Below, piece after piece: positions 49,544 to 58,274 of a stretch of DNA of 64,000 bases. The DNA is from Acrocarpospora pleiomorpha. Lineage in GTDB: Bacteria; Actinomycetota; Actinomycetes; Streptosporangiales; Streptosporangiaceae. Where the stretch lies: positions 1 to 64,000 of the forward strand of contig NZ_BLAF01000010.1 of assembly GCF_009687885.1 (NCBI RefSeq), given 5' to 3'. The position numbers and the translations under genes were made by a program. The notes under the pieces are model-generated. The model had not been told where the DNA came from. It did not search any database and worked only from the letters and a program-made list of their open reading frames with translations. Each line of letters opens with the position of its first letter. The first letter of the stretch is position 1.

Positions 49544-51082
49544 CTACTTCTTAATGGAGATGCCGCGCCAGTCGTACTCCTGCAGGAGTGTCGTGCCGAA
49601 GCCTTCGACGGCCGTGCTCGTGCCGAAGGTCTGCCTCAGGGCGCAGATCGGGACCAGGTTCGGGCCGGTTTTCGTGACCAGGTTGATCAGTTCGTGGGTC
49701 GGGACGGAGCGTTCGGCGGTGTCGGTGCTGGCGAGTGACTTCTTCAGCAGGTCCGCCGCGCCGGGGTAGTCGACCTTGCCCCAGTTGTACATCCCGTCGG
49801 GCAGGTACATCGTCTGGAGGAAGGCGCTGGGGTCGGGCCGGCCGGTGGCGTACTGGCCGAGGCCGGCTTCGAGGTTGCCCGCGCCGCGGGCGACGATGTA
49901 TGCGCTGGTGTCCATGACGTTGATCTTGACCTTGACGCCGATCTGGGCGAGCTGCGCCTGCAGGATCTGGGCCAGCGAGGAGAAGGCCGGGAACGCGATC
50001 GTGCTCAGGGTGAAGGAGAACCCGTCCGCCTTGCCCGCCTTGGCCAGCAGGTCCTTGGCCGCGGCGACGTCGTAGGACAGGCCGGGGTCGGTCTCCAGGC
50101 CGTCCACGTGCGCCCAGTATCCCTCGGGGAAGGGCTGCGCGGACGGGGTGCACGCCCCGGTGAAGCCGCTGTTGTCCGCGATCGCCTTGCGGTCGATCAC
50201 GCGCATGATCGCCTGGCGGACGAGCGGGTCGGCGAACTCGGGCACGGCCTTCGGGTTGAGCAGGATGCCGACCAGGTTGGTGCTCGCGCCCTGCACGACG
50301 TTCAGGCCGGCGCTCTGGGCCTCGGCCATCTGCGAGCCGTCCATGCCGATCAGGTCGAGCTGGCCGGAGGCCAGGGCGCGGAACCGGGCCGAGGAATCCT
50401 GCTGCTGGACGTAGCGGATGCCGGAGTTCTTCACCGCGTCCTTGTTCCAGTAGCCGTCCCACGCCTTGTAGACGACCTCGCTGTCGGTCTTGCTGACCAG
50501 CGTGTACGCCCCGGTGCCGACCGGCTTGGTGGCGAGATCCGGATTGTCCACCGCCTGCGGGCTGATGATCATGCCGGCCTCGCTGGCGAGGATGTTGCCG
50601 ATCGACCCGGGCGGGCCGTCGAGGTGGAAGCGCACGTGCGTGGCGTCCACGGCCTCGACGCTCGTCACCACGGCGAGCTGCCCCTTGACCAGGCTCTTGG
50701 GCAGGTTCTTGCCGCGCTCGATGGAGCGTTTGACCGCGTCGGCGTCGAGCGGCGCGCCGTCCTGGAACTTCACCCCGTCGCGCAGGGTGACGTCGAACGT
50801 CTTGCCGTCCTCCGACAGCTTCCATTCGGTGGCCAGGCCGGGGACCAGCTCGCCGGCGGCGTCGCGGGTGAGCAGGCTCTCGTACACGGGGGTGAGGAAG
50901 CTCTGCTGGTACACCCCCGACAGGGCGGGGTCGAACGTCGACATCACGGTCCCGCCGAACCTGATCTCGGTCTTGCCGGTGGACGCGCCGGCGTTCGTCC
51001 CGGTGCCGCCACCGCAGGAGGACAGGGCGAGTACGGCGGCCATGGCCGTGGCGATGGCGCGTGTGGGGGGTCGGCTTGGCAT
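49544..51082 (-). CDS. ABC-type peptide/organic-solute-binding lipoprotein (SBP family 5)
   Basis: 512 residues; ATG 51082 lies 9 nt after GAGGAG, better than the ATG at 51091. The lipoprotein signal is ATAMAAVLALSSCGGG with the lipid-modified Cys. SBP_5 landmarks are YQQSFLTPVYESLLTRDAAGELVPGLATEWKLSEDGKTFDVTLRDGVKFQDGAPLDADAVKRS and KPVGTGAYTL. It captures an oligopeptide-like or aromatic solute outside the membrane. No permease or ATPase genes are in the window. Its promoter carries the same operator type as the IclR genes, so it likely serves uptake for the catabolic island. Confidence 0.92.
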   Translation of the reverse strand: MPSRPPTRAIATAMAAVLALSSCGGGTGTNAGASTGKTEIRFGGTVMSTFDPALSGVYQQSFLTPVYESLLTRDAAGELVPGLATEWKLSEDGKTFDVTLRDGVKFQDGAPLDADAVKRSIERGKNLPKSLVKGQLAVVTSVEAVDATHVRFHLDGPPGSIGNILASEAGMIISPQAVDNPDLATKPVGTGAYTLVSKTDSEVVYKAWDGYWNKDAVKNSGIRYVQQQDSSARFRALASGQLDLIGMDGSQMAEAQSAGLNVVQGASTNLVGILLNPKAVPEFADPLVRQAIMRVIDRKAIADNSGFTGACTPSAQPFPEGYWAHVDGLETDPGLSYDVAAAKDLLAKAGKADGFSFTLSTIAFPAFSSLAQILQAQLAQIGVKVKINVMDTSAYIVARGAGNLEAGLGQYATGRPDPSAFLQTMYLPDGMYNWGKVDYPGAADLLKKSLASTDTAERSVPTHELINLVTKTGPNLVPICALRQTFGTSTAVEGFGTTLLQEYDWRGISIKK

Positions 51083-51155
51083 TGCTGGCATCTCCTCAGA
51101 TCGAATCGTCGAGATGGTGTTGATCGGGTGACTCGTCCGCGGAGCCAGAGGGACG

Positions 51156-51170
51156 GTTCATAATGTGAAC
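51156..51170 (-). promoter_or_regulatory. IclR-type operator, site A (solute-binding protein)
   Basis: GTTCA-TAATG-TGAAC, a perfect inverted repeat, 74 bp before the lipoprotein start. Related to the sites at 51289, 56711 and 56813. Confidence 0.65.
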
Positions 51171-51267
51171 GTCATGTGCGAATGCTTGGCTGCCGTGAGC
51201 GTAGGGGAGTAAACGGACGTGCACAAGCCTTGTTCTCCCGATTGTTAGGCGCGTCGCACAGGGCTTC

Positions 51268-51301
51268 TTGACACCACTTTCGGATGTCGAACATGATGAG
51301 C
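51268..51301 (+). promoter_or_regulatory. Promoter and degenerate operator, site B (amidohydrolase)
   Basis: TTGACA (51268-51273) with -10 CATGAT or ACATGA 17-18 bp later. GAACATGATGAGC (51289-51301) shares its left half with site D, and ATGTGAAC follows a few bases downstream. Confidence 0.55.
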
Positions 51302-51328
51302 GGAATGTGAACGCGAACGGAGTCAACG

Positions 51329-52273
51329 ATGGGGATCGGCCTGCGCCCGGAGTACACGATCGCCGACCTGGACCGGATGGGCGGCCGGCCCGACCCGGAG
51401 GTGGACCGGCTGCTGCGGGGCGCGGTGGACCTGCACACCCACCCCAAACCCGCGGCCATGCCCCGCCGCATGGACATCATCGAGATCGCCACCGCCGCCG
51501 CGGCCGTCGGCTACCGTGCGATCGTCGCCAAATCGCACCACCACAGCATGGTCCCCGAGATCCTCGCGCTGGCCGAGCACGGCCTGGCGGAGATCCCGAT
51601 CCAGGTCTACGGCGGGATCGCCCTCAACCACGCCGTGGGCGGGCTCAACCCCTACGCCGTCGAGCACACCCTTCAGCTGGGCGGGCGCGTCGTCTGGTTC
51701 CCCACCCTCGACTCCCGCGCGCACCGGTGCTTCCACGAAGACTTCCCCGCGGCGGCATTCGCCCTGCGCTCCGGCCCGCCCATCTCGGTGCTCGACGACG
51801 ACGGCGCCCTCAGGCGCGAGGCGCGCGAGATCCTGGAGCTCATCGCCGCGGCGGACGCGATACTCAACACCGGCCACCTCGGGGCCGGCGAGATCGACGT
51901 GCTGCTGCCCGCCGCGGTGGCCGCCGGCGTCGGCCGGATCTTGATCAGCCACCCCGACTTCATCGTCGGCGCCGACCCCGGCCGCGTCGCCGGCTGGGCC
52001 GGGCAGGGCGCGCACGTCGAGTTCTGCGCCGGCCTCTACGACCGGGCTGACGGCCTGCGCGACACCGACCTGCTCCCCGAGGACCTCGCCCGCTTCCTGG
52101 ACGCGCTCCCCGCCGACCGTGTGATCATCAGCTCCGACACCGGCCCGCCGCGCAGCCCGCGCCCGGTCCACACCGTGCGCAGGGTGCTGCGCGGGCTGCT
52201 CGATCTCGGCCGGCCCGCCGCCGACCTGGCCGCGGCCGTCGCCGCCAACCCGGCCAGGCTGCTGCCGGCCTGA
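51329..52273 (+). CDS. Metal-dependent amidohydrolase-like protein (DUF6282-type)
   Basis: 314 residues of the PHP/amidohydrolase-like barrel. The metal-binding HxH is in VDLHTHPKPAAMPRRMD; later ligands may be in KSHHHSMVPE, NTGHLGAGEID, ISHPDFI and SSDTGPP. Family members are uncharacterised hydrolases. It is divergent from the solute-binding protein gene and both promoters carry IclR-type sites, so it should belong to the same regulon. It could hydrolyse an ester, lactone or amide intermediate of the pathway. Confidence 0.82.
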   Translation: MGIGLRPEYTIADLDRMGGRPDPEVDRLLRGAVDLHTHPKPAAMPRRMDIIEIATAAAAVGYRAIVAKSHHHSMVPEILALAEHGLAEIPIQVYGGIALNHAVGGLNPYAVEHTLQLGGRVVWFPTLDSRAHRCFHEDFPAAAFALRSGPPISVLDDDGALRREAREILELIAAADAILNTGHLGAGEIDVLLPAAVAAGVGRILISHPDFIVGADPGRVAGWAGQGAHVEFCAGLYDRADGLRDTDLLPEDLARFLDALPADRVIISSDTGPPRSPRPVHTVRRVLRGLLDLGRPAADLAAAVAANPARLLPA

Positions 52274-52283
52274 CGCCACGCGC

Positions 52284-53366
52284 TCAGGTCCAGCGGGCGA
52301 ACCCCAGCCCCGCCCCGGTGCCGGCCTCGGTGCGGTAGACCGGCTCGTAGGCCAGCTCCTCCATGGCCAGGCCGGTCCCGGCCATCATCGCGCCGAGGGT
52401 GACCCAGTTGAGGCACTCCGACGTGGCCGAGTACAGCCGCTCCCTGGGCAGCGAGGTGAGCGTCGCGGTGTCGCCCTCCCGCAGCGCCCGCAGCAGCGAA
52501 CGGTCGAGCTCCTCGTCCACCACGAAGTGGCTGAGCCCGCCGGAGGCGATCACGGCGACCCGCACGTCGTCGTCCCACGCCGCGACGGCCCCGGCGAGCG
52601 CCGCGCCGAGCGCGTGGCACCGCCGCGGCGTCACCGCGTTCGGCGGGTAGCAGGTGTTCTGCGAGATCGGCAGGATCGGCGGGTGCCCCTCCCCAAGGAG
52701 TCGCCGCACCACGAACGCGTAGCCGTGCGGGAGCCCCTGAGGGCGGAACGGCGTCTCGCGTACGACATCGAGCTCGCCGTCGCCGGCCGGGTAGCGCCGC
52801 GCGACCCGGCCGCCGTAACTCTCCTCGACGTACGTCATCTGGCTCACGTCGAAGTCGTGCTCGATGAGGTACTCGACGAGATGGCGGCCGAGCCCGGAGT
52901 CGACCGGCACATCGCGGCGCGCGTCGCCGTAGCCGTCGGCGACCAGCTGGTCCATCAGGCGCTGCCGCTCGGTGCCCCGCACCGGCTTCGGCCGGGGGAT
53001 CAGCGGCACGGTGTCGCCCCAGAAGATGGAGAACGCCGGCATGTTGGACTCGTAGAACCACTCGTCCTGATCGTCGCTGATGATCAGGATGACGTCCGGG
53101 CGGGCGGCGGCGAGGTCGCGGGCGAGCTCGTCCAGCGCGGCCTGGCACCGCGCCGACTGCCGCTCGAAGGTGGCGAGGTCGCGCGGCCGCGCGCGGATCC
53201 AGTCCGGGACGACCGTGGCCACGGCCTCCTGGTAGCTCATCGCCCGCCCCCGGAAGACGAGCTCGGGGTTGTGCTCGTCGCGCTCGGCGTACTCCAGCCA
53301 CATGGCGGGCGGCAGGATGAGCAGCGGGGTGTGCGACGTGGCGGCGCCCAGGACGATCGATGCCAT
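52284..53366 (-). CDS. Class III (LigB-type) ring-cleavage dioxygenase, DesZ-like
   Basis: 360 residues of the LigB superfamily. SIVLGAATSHTPLLILPPAMW provides the first Fe-ligand His; DVILIISDDQDEWFYESNMPAF contains the expected acidic region, and VAVIASGGLSHFVVDEELDRSLL the catalytic His. The N-terminal pattern (IVLGxxTSHxPLL..PPxxW) is like 3-O-methylgallate 3,4-dioxygenase (DesZ). It should open a catechol or gallate-type ring with Fe(II) and O2. It is last in the minus-strand operon, 16 nt after the Rieske oxygenase. ATG follows GGGAGGACAT. Confidence 0.88.
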   Translation of the reverse strand: MASIVLGAATSHTPLLILPPAMWLEYAERDEHNPELVFRGRAMSYQEAVATVVPDWIRARPRDLATFERQSARCQAALDELARDLAAARPDVILIISDDQDEWFYESNMPAFSIFWGDTVPLIPRPKPVRGTERQRLMDQLVADGYGDARRDVPVDSGLGRHLVEYLIEHDFDVSQMTYVEESYGGRVARRYPAGDGELDVVRETPFRPQGLPHGYAFVVRRLLGEGHPPILPISQNTCYPPNAVTPRRCHALGAALAGAVAAWDDDVRVAVIASGGLSHFVVDEELDRSLLRALREGDTATLTSLPRERLYSATSECLNWVTLGAMMAGTGLAMEELAYEPVYRTEAGTGAGLGFARWT

Positions 53367-53382
53367 ATGTCCTCCCAGCGGG

Positions 53383-54456
53383 TCAGCGGGTCTCGGCTCG
53401 CAGCCGCCGGGCGAGCATGCGGCGGGCGATGAGCGCGGCCGTGTCCAGCCGGGTGCTCACCTCGGGCATGGGGCCCTCCTCATCGGCCAGGCGCTGCAGG
53501 ACCGCCACCGCGTACGCGTCCTCGTCGATCAGGCAGAGCTGGCCCTCGTGCACGGCCGCGTCCATCTGGGGGTCGTCCTGGGCGTAGTCCCGGCCGATGG
53601 CGAAGAAGTAGTGCGTGCGCTTCTCCGACTGCGGCGTGAGGCCGTAGACGACCTTCCCGAGGTACGGCCGCCGGGGCCCGGTCGCGGGATCGTGCTGCGA
53701 CTCGGCGGCCACGACCATGACGTCCAGCACGTACAGCGACGGGACGAAGAAGCTGATGTGCTGCTCGCGGTCGATGGGGGAGCGCAGGCCGGTCCGTTCG
53801 CGGTAGGTGGGCGGGCACTCCACGTCACGCATGACGCGCGAGGCCCGGACCAGCCACCGCTTCTCGTCGGACTCGCTGGTGATGCCGGTCTCCGCGACCT
53901 CCCGCGAGCCGATCTTGGTGGCGTGGATGAACGACTCGTGGGACAGGTCGAGCACGTTGTCCGCGATCAGCGTGTGGCCGGCGTCGATGACCACGTGCCC
54001 GGAGACGAACCGGAAGCTCGGATCGCCGAAGCCGGTCTCCGCCGGGATCTCGGCGGGGTCGGCGAGCGCGGGGTCGCCCATCCAGATCCACACGAACGGC
54101 CCGTTTTCCGCGGTCGGGAAGGACCGCAGGTCGGAACCGCCGGGGACGCCGCTCTGCCCGGGCACGCTGAGACAGGCGCCCTCGGCGTCGAAGCGGAAGC
54201 CGTGGTAGCCGCAGGTGATGACGTCGTCGGGTCCGAGCGTGCCCTCGGACAGGGGGTAGCCGCGGTGCGTGCAGCGGTCGCGCAGCGCGACCATGCGCCC
54301 GCTCCTGGTGCGCAGCAGCGTCACGGAGACGCCGAGGACGCTGCGGGCGAGCATGCGCTCGCCGCATTCCGAGCGCAGGGCGGCGATGTACCAGGCGTTG
54401 CGGACGAACGGCGGGCGGGGGTCGGTGGAGGCCCGCGTGGCGGTGGGCTGGACCAT
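53383..54456 (-). CDS. Rieske aromatic O-demethylase oxygenase, VanA-like
   Basis: 357 residues from ATG 54456 behind GGAGGAGAG. Rieske cluster RCTHRGYPL and TCGYHGFRFD (C-x-H and C-x2-H, about 62-90), and the mononuclear Fe site DNVLDLSHESFIHATKIG. The start (FVRNAWYIAALRSE) is typical of vanillate/syringate demethylase oxygenases, which remove methyl groups from methoxy-aromatics with a VanB-type reductase. That partner lies in the divergent operon at 63010-63948. It is cotranscribed with the LigJ-like and LigB-like genes. Confidence 0.9.
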   Translation of the reverse strand: MVQPTATRASTDPRPPFVRNAWYIAALRSECGERMLARSVLGVSVTLLRTRSGRMVALRDRCTHRGYPLSEGTLGPDDVITCGYHGFRFDAEGACLSVPGQSGVPGGSDLRSFPTAENGPFVWIWMGDPALADPAEIPAETGFGDPSFRFVSGHVVIDAGHTLIADNVLDLSHESFIHATKIGSREVAETGITSESDEKRWLVRASRVMRDVECPPTYRERTGLRSPIDREQHISFFVPSLYVLDVMVVAAESQHDPATGPRRPYLGKVVYGLTPQSEKRTHYFFAIGRDYAQDDPQMDAAVHEGQLCLIDEDAYAVAVLQRLADEEGPMPEVSTRLDTAALIARRMLARRLRAETR

Positions 54457-54479
54457 TGGTTTCTCTCCTCCGTTCCGGG

Positions 54480-55478
54480 TCAGCACGGCAGGCGGCTGAA
54501 CACCTTCCGGGCGTTGCCCTCGAACACGAGTTGCTTCTCGCCTTCGCTGAGTCCCGGCATCGCGTCGATGACGGGCTTGATGTCGTCGAGATGCCGCCCG
54601 GTGCGGGGGTCGGCGACCGAGCCGCTGCCGGGCCGCTCGGTGCCGAACAGGCAGCGGTCCGGGCCGACGGTCTCCAGCAGCAGGCGCAGCGACGCCGGGT
54701 TGTGCAGGACCGTGTCGAACCACAGCCGGCGCAGCGACACCTCGAAGCGCTCGGCGCCGGGCGAGCCGCCGAGGCTCGGCATCAGCCGCTCGGCCTGCCA
54801 CCGCCCGATCTGGTACGGCACCGAGCCGCCGCCATGCGCGATGATCAGCTTCAGCTCCGGGAAGTCGGCCAGCGTGTCCGACCGCAGCACGGTGAGGATC
54901 GCGATCGACTCCTCGGTGATGAAGTGCTCGCTGTAGGTCTCCCGCTCGTTGAAGCAGCCCGCGGAGTGCACCAGCGCGGGCAGGTCGTGCGCGACCAGCC
55001 GCTCGAACAGCGGATACCAGTACGCGCCGCCCAGCGGCGGCGTGGTGCCCGCGCCCTCGCTGGGGTCGGGGTTGAGGCACACGCCCACGAACTGCGGCAT
55101 CGCGGCGACACGGTCCAGCTCGGCCAGCGCCTCCTCGACCGGGCGGCCCGCGCAGACCGGCAGCGCGGCGACGCCGGCCAGCCGGTCCGGGTGCAGGTCC
55201 ACCGACCGCCGGATGAGGTCGTTGTTGGCCTCGACCCACCAGTGCACGACGCGTTCCGGCCGGGCCGAGCTCATCAGCTGGTAGGGGCGCGGGGAGATGA
55301 GCTGCATCGTGGTGCCGACCTCGTCGAGCGCGGCCACGTTGCGGGCCGCGGCCGCCGCGAGGGCCTCGTCGCTGATCTTCGGGTCGCCGCGGTGGTGGCC
55401 GCCGGAGGACTGCAGGCGCGCCTTGTAGGCGTAGAAGACCTCGGGGGCGTTCAGGTGGGCGTGCGCGTCGATGACCAT
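54480..55478 (-). CDS. 4-oxalomesaconate hydratase-like amidohydrolase (LigJ type)
   Basis: 332 residues of the amidohydrolase superfamily. VIDAHAHLNAPEVFYAYKARL has the N-terminal HxH. TTMQLISPRPYQLMSSARPE, VGVCLNPDPSEGAGTTPPL and LKLIIAHGGGSVPYQIGR match LigJ-type 4-oxalomesaconate hydratases rather than ACMSD decarboxylases. The reaction turns 4-oxalomesaconate into 4-carboxy-4-hydroxy-2-oxoadipate, the substrate of RraA-fold aldolases, two of which are in the divergent operon. It lies between the RidA and VanA-like genes with short gaps. Confidence 0.82.
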   Translation of the reverse strand: MVIDAHAHLNAPEVFYAYKARLQSSGGHHRGDPKISDEALAAAAARNVAALDEVGTTMQLISPRPYQLMSSARPERVVHWWVEANNDLIRRSVDLHPDRLAGVAALPVCAGRPVEEALAELDRVAAMPQFVGVCLNPDPSEGAGTTPPLGGAYWYPLFERLVAHDLPALVHSAGCFNERETYSEHFITEESIAILTVLRSDTLADFPELKLIIAHGGGSVPYQIGRWQAERLMPSLGGSPGAERFEVSLRRLWFDTVLHNPASLRLLLETVGPDRCLFGTERPGSGSVADPRTGRHLDDIKPVIDAMPGLSEGEKQLVFEGNARKVFSRLPC

Positions 55479-55484
55479 GGCGTT

Positions 55485-55877
55485 TCAGTCCTCCGCGATG
55501 TGGGCGATGGCCTCGCACTGCAGCAGCAGGCCGGGCGGCAGGTCGCGGTAAACGGAGACATGCCGGGCGGGCCGGGAGGCGGGGTCGGGGAAGGTCTCGC
55601 ACCAGACGGGGTCGATCTCCGCGCGGGCCGATCGGTCGGGCACGAGGAAGGTCAGCTTGACGAGGTCGTCCATGGTGCCGCCGGCCGCCTCGACGATGGC
55701 GCGGAGGTTGCCGAACAGGTTGCGTACCTGCGTGGGGAGGCCGGGCGGGACCGTCCCGGTGCTCCGGTCGACGCCCGACACGCTGCCGGTCACCAGCAGC
55801 GGCCCGACGAGGCCCGCGGCCGGGATGGGGGAGGAGTTGTGCCCGAGTCCGGGCACGACGATCGAGCGGCGGGTCAC
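55485..55877 (-). CDS. RidA/YjgF-family protein
   Basis: 130 residues of the YjgF/YER057c/UK114 trimeric fold. TGSVSGVDRSTGTVPPGLPTQVRNLFGNLRAIVEAAGGTMDDLVKLTFLV and the C-terminal PPGLLLQCEAIAHI are typical. RidA proteins hydrolyse enamines/imines; pathway-embedded members act as deaminases or tautomerase-like enzymes. It starts at GTG 55877, 22 nt after the IclR gene and 6 nt before the LigJ-like gene. Here it might handle an enol or imine intermediate, such as a 4-oxalomesaconate tautomer. Confidence 0.88.
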   Translation of the reverse strand: MTRRSIVVPGLGHNSSPIPAAGLVGPLLVTGSVSGVDRSTGTVPPGLPTQVRNLFGNLRAIVEAAGGTMDDLVKLTFLVPDRSARAEIDPVWCETFPDPASRPARHVSVYRDLPPGLLLQCEAIAHIAED

Positions 55878-55899
55878 GCTGATCCTCTCGACGGGGGTT

Positions 55900-56682
55900 T
55901 CAGCCGATCCAGTCGGGCGCCGACCCGCCGAGCCGGGCGGTCAGGTCCTGCGCGGCCTCCTGCAGGTGCCCCAGGCGGTGGGAGAAGGCGGAGTTGGTGG
56001 CGGAGCCGATGGTGTCGACGATGGCCAGGGCGGCGCAGACGCCGGTGCTGTCGAAGATCGGGGCGGCGAGGCCGCAGGTGCCGTTGACCTCGCTGACCGC
56101 GGTGGCCAGGCCGGTCCGCCGGACCTCCCCGACCTTGGCCCTGGTGATGCTCTGGGCCGGTTCGGGCAGGGAGCGGAGCGACTCCTCCACGTCCTCGGCG
56201 TCCCGCCTGAAGGCGAGGAACACCACCGCCTGGGCGGTGTCGACGGGCATGACGGTGCCGACCCGGTAGGTCAGCACGATGCCGCGGCCCTGCGGCTCCT
56301 GCACCCGGGCGACGACCGGGCCCGCGGGGGTCCACAGGCTCAGCGAGATCGTGGTGCCGACCTTGTCGGCGAGGCGGGTCATGCGCTCGGCCGAGATCGC
56401 CACCACGCGGCGCTTGCCGATGGCCTGCCCGCCGAGGCGCAGGATCAGGCTGCCCAGGCCGTATCCGGGCGGGTCCGTGGAGACCCGCAGCAGGTCCTCC
56501 GCGGCCATGGACGTCAGGTAGCGGTGCGCGGTCGTGCGGTTGAGGCCGAGCGCCAGCGCGACGCCGTTGGTGGTGAGATGGGTGGTGCCGTCGGCGAACA
56601 GGCCGAGGATCTGGCCGACCCTGTCGACGGCCTGGATGTCGGCGCGCCCAGGAGTGCTCGCCGTCGTCTCCGGCATGGTCAC
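55900..56682 (-). CDS. IclR-family regulator of the catabolic island
   Basis: 260 residues. The winged helix is VDRVGQILGLFADGTTHLTTNGVALALGLNRTTAHRYLTSMAAEDLLRV (about 19-67). The effector domain (80-250) has LADKVGTTISLSLWTPAG and NGTCGLAAPIFDSTGVCAALAIV. It starts at GTG 56682 or ATG 56676 after GAGGAG. IclR proteins sense aromatic acids or their degradation products. It heads the RidA-LigJ-VanA-LigB operon and is divergent from the CoA-transferase operon; matching palindromes lie in both promoters. Confidence 0.92.
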   Translation of the reverse strand: MTMPETTASTPGRADIQAVDRVGQILGLFADGTTHLTTNGVALALGLNRTTAHRYLTSMAAEDLLRVSTDPPGYGLGSLILRLGGQAIGKRRVVAISAERMTRLADKVGTTISLSLWTPAGPVVARVQEPQGRGIVLTYRVGTVMPVDTAQAVVFLAFRRDAEDVEESLRSLPEPAQSITRAKVGEVRRTGLATAVSEVNGTCGLAAPIFDSTGVCAALAIVDTIGSATNSAFSHRLGHLQEAAQDLTARLGGSAPDWIG

Positions 56683-56710
56683 CGCGCTCCTCCTCTTCTG
56701 TGCGTAATGT

Positions 56711-56723
56711 GAACATCACGTTC
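56711..56723 (-). promoter_or_regulatory. IclR-type operator, site C (iclR operon)
   Basis: GAAC-ATCAC-GTTC, 29 bp upstream of the IclR start; same architecture as site D. Confidence 0.6.
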
Positions 56724-56790
56724 GCCCACGACTGTATCTACCTCCGTGGTGTGAGGCAACCCAACAGCTTAGGTCCTTTCAGGTACGCCC

Positions 56791-56825
56791 TTGACACCTC
56801 TCGTCGAGAAGTGAACATAATGTTC
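56791..56825 (+). promoter_or_regulatory. Promoter and IclR-type operator, site D (CoA-transferase operon)
   Basis: TTGACA (56791-56796) and a -10 CATAAT (56816-56821, spacer 19). The perfect 13-bp palindrome GAACAT-A-ATGTTC (56813-56825) covers the -10, as expected for a repressor site. Confidence 0.75.
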
Positions 56826-56898
56826 GTACTATGAACGCAAGGCCCATGGTGCCGCGGCTGAGGGCTGATCGCGTGTCCCTCGCGATCGGAGGCGGGAA

Positions 56899-57630
56899 AT
56901 GATCGACAAGTTGCGCGCGTCGGTGGCCGACGCCCTCGCGGACGTGCCACGGCGGGGCGCGGTGATCGCCGTCGGCGGCTTCGGCGACTGCGGCGCGCCG
57001 CTCGGGCTCGTGGAGGCGCTGTGCGATCTCGACGTGCGCGACGTGCACGTGGTCTCCAACAACTGCGGCATCGGCGAGCGCGGGCTCGCCCGGCTGCTGA
57101 TCGAGGAACGCATCGCCAGGTTCACCGGATCGTTCCCCGCCCACGCGCGCTTCGGTGAGCAGTACCGCTCCGGGCGCATCCACCTCGACCTGGTGCCGCA
57201 GGGCACGCTCGCCGAACGGCTGCGCGCGGCCGGCGCCGGGCTGCCCGCCTTCTACACCCCGGCCAGTGCCGGCACCGACCTCGGCGAGGGCGCCTTCCCC
57301 GCCGCGTACGGCCCCGACGGCGAGGTCGCCGAATACTGCGCGCGCAAGGAGACCCGCGAGTTCGACGGCCGGACGTACGTGCTGGAGCACGCCCTGCACC
57401 CCGATGTCGCCCTGGTCCGCGCCCACCGGGCGGACAGGATGGGCAACCTCGTCTTCCGGCTGACCGCGCGCAACTTCAACCCGCTGTGCGCCATGGCGGC
57501 GCGGATCACCATCGCGGAGGTCGAGAACGTGGTGCCCATCGGAGCGCTGCCCCCGGACGAGGTCCACCTGCCGGGCATCTTCGTCGACCACATGGTCGAG
57601 GCCCTTTCGGAGATCGGGCTGCCGGAGTGA
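56899..57630 (+). CDS. CoA-transferase subunit A
   Basis: 243 residues of family I CoA-transferase alpha subunits: VIAVGGFGDCGAPLGLVEAL near residues 22-41, then VVSNNCGIGERGLARLL, FPAHARFGEQYRSGRIHLDLVPQGTLAERLRAAGAGLPAFYTPASAGTDL. It moves CoA from an acyl-CoA donor to an organic acid. It is first in the plus-strand operon; the subunit B start GTG overlaps its TGA. The acid substrate is unknown; a beta-keto or dicarboxylic acid is usual. Confidence 0.92.
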   Translation: MIDKLRASVADALADVPRRGAVIAVGGFGDCGAPLGLVEALCDLDVRDVHVVSNNCGIGERGLARLLIEERIARFTGSFPAHARFGEQYRSGRIHLDLVPQGTLAERLRAAGAGLPAFYTPASAGTDLGEGAFPAAYGPDGEVAEYCARKETREFDGRTYVLEHALHPDVALVRAHRADRMGNLVFRLTARNFNPLCAMAARITIAEVENVVPIGALPPDEVHLPGIFVDHMVEALSEIGLPE

Positions 57631-58274
57631 GCACGGCGGGGCGGAGCCGGGCGGAGATCGCGGCGCGGGTCGCGGCGGACCTGGCCGACGGTGACTACGT
57701 CAACGTCGGCCTCGGCATCCCGTTGCTGGTGCCCGAGCACGTCGGAAGCGGCAAGCAGGTGGTGTTCCACTCCGAGAACGGGCTGCTCGGCATGGGCGCG
57801 GCCCCGGCCCCGGCGGATCGCGACCCCGACCTGACCGAGGCGGGCAAGGGCTACACGACCCTGCTGCCCGGCGCGGCCGTCTGCGACTCCGCGATGTCGT
57901 TCGCGCTCATCAGGAGCGGCCGGCTGAGCGTCACGGTCCTGGGCGCGCTGCAGGTCTCGGCCGCTGGCGACCTGGCCAACTGGCACGTGCCCGGCGGCCG
58001 TCCCGGGGTCGGCGGCGCGATGGACCTGGTGCACGGGGCGCGCCGGGTGTGGATCGCGATGGAGCACACCGACCGCCGATCCGGCGCCCCGAAGATCGTC
58101 GAGAAGTGCGAGTACCCGCTGACCGGCCGCGGCGTCGTGCACCGCGTCTACACCGATCTGGCCGTCTTCGACATCGGTCCCGGCGGCCTGGTGCTGAGCG
58201 AGCTCGCGCCCGGCGTCGGCGTCGACTACGTCCGCGAGCGCACCGGCGCACCGTTCGCGCTGGCCCGAGCATGA
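57627..58274 (+). CDS. CoA-transferase subunit B
   Basis: 215 residues. Contains the catalytic glutamate in VVFHSENGLLGMG (near residue 49-60) and the glycine-rich VNVGLGIPLLVPEHV before it. The presence of the Glu argues for a true CoA-transferase and against the IpdAB-type ring hydrolases that resemble CoA-transferases but lack it. GTG 57627 and the stop both overlap neighbours by 4 nt. Confidence 0.92.
   Translation: MSTAGRSRAEIAARVAADLADGDYVNVGLGIPLLVPEHVGSGKQVVFHSENGLLGMGAAPAPADRDPDLTEAGKGYTTLLPGAAVCDSAMSFALIRSGRLSVTVLGALQVSAAGDLANWHVPGGRPGVGGAMDLVHGARRVWIAMEHTDRRSGAPKIVEKCEYPLTGRGVVHRVYTDLAVFDIGPGGLVLSELAPGVGVDYVRERTGAPFALARA

Noticed and set aside
53383..55602. 739-codon ORF suggesting a fused VanA-LigJ-like protein
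   Set aside because: Upstream of ATG 54456 the frame is only the shadow of the LigJ-like gene, which has its own correct frame; the VanA-like gene has a strong ribosome site at 54456.
57627..58274. IpdAB-type ring hydrolase instead of CoA-transferase
   Set aside because: The SENG glutamate of true CoA-transferases is present in subunit B.
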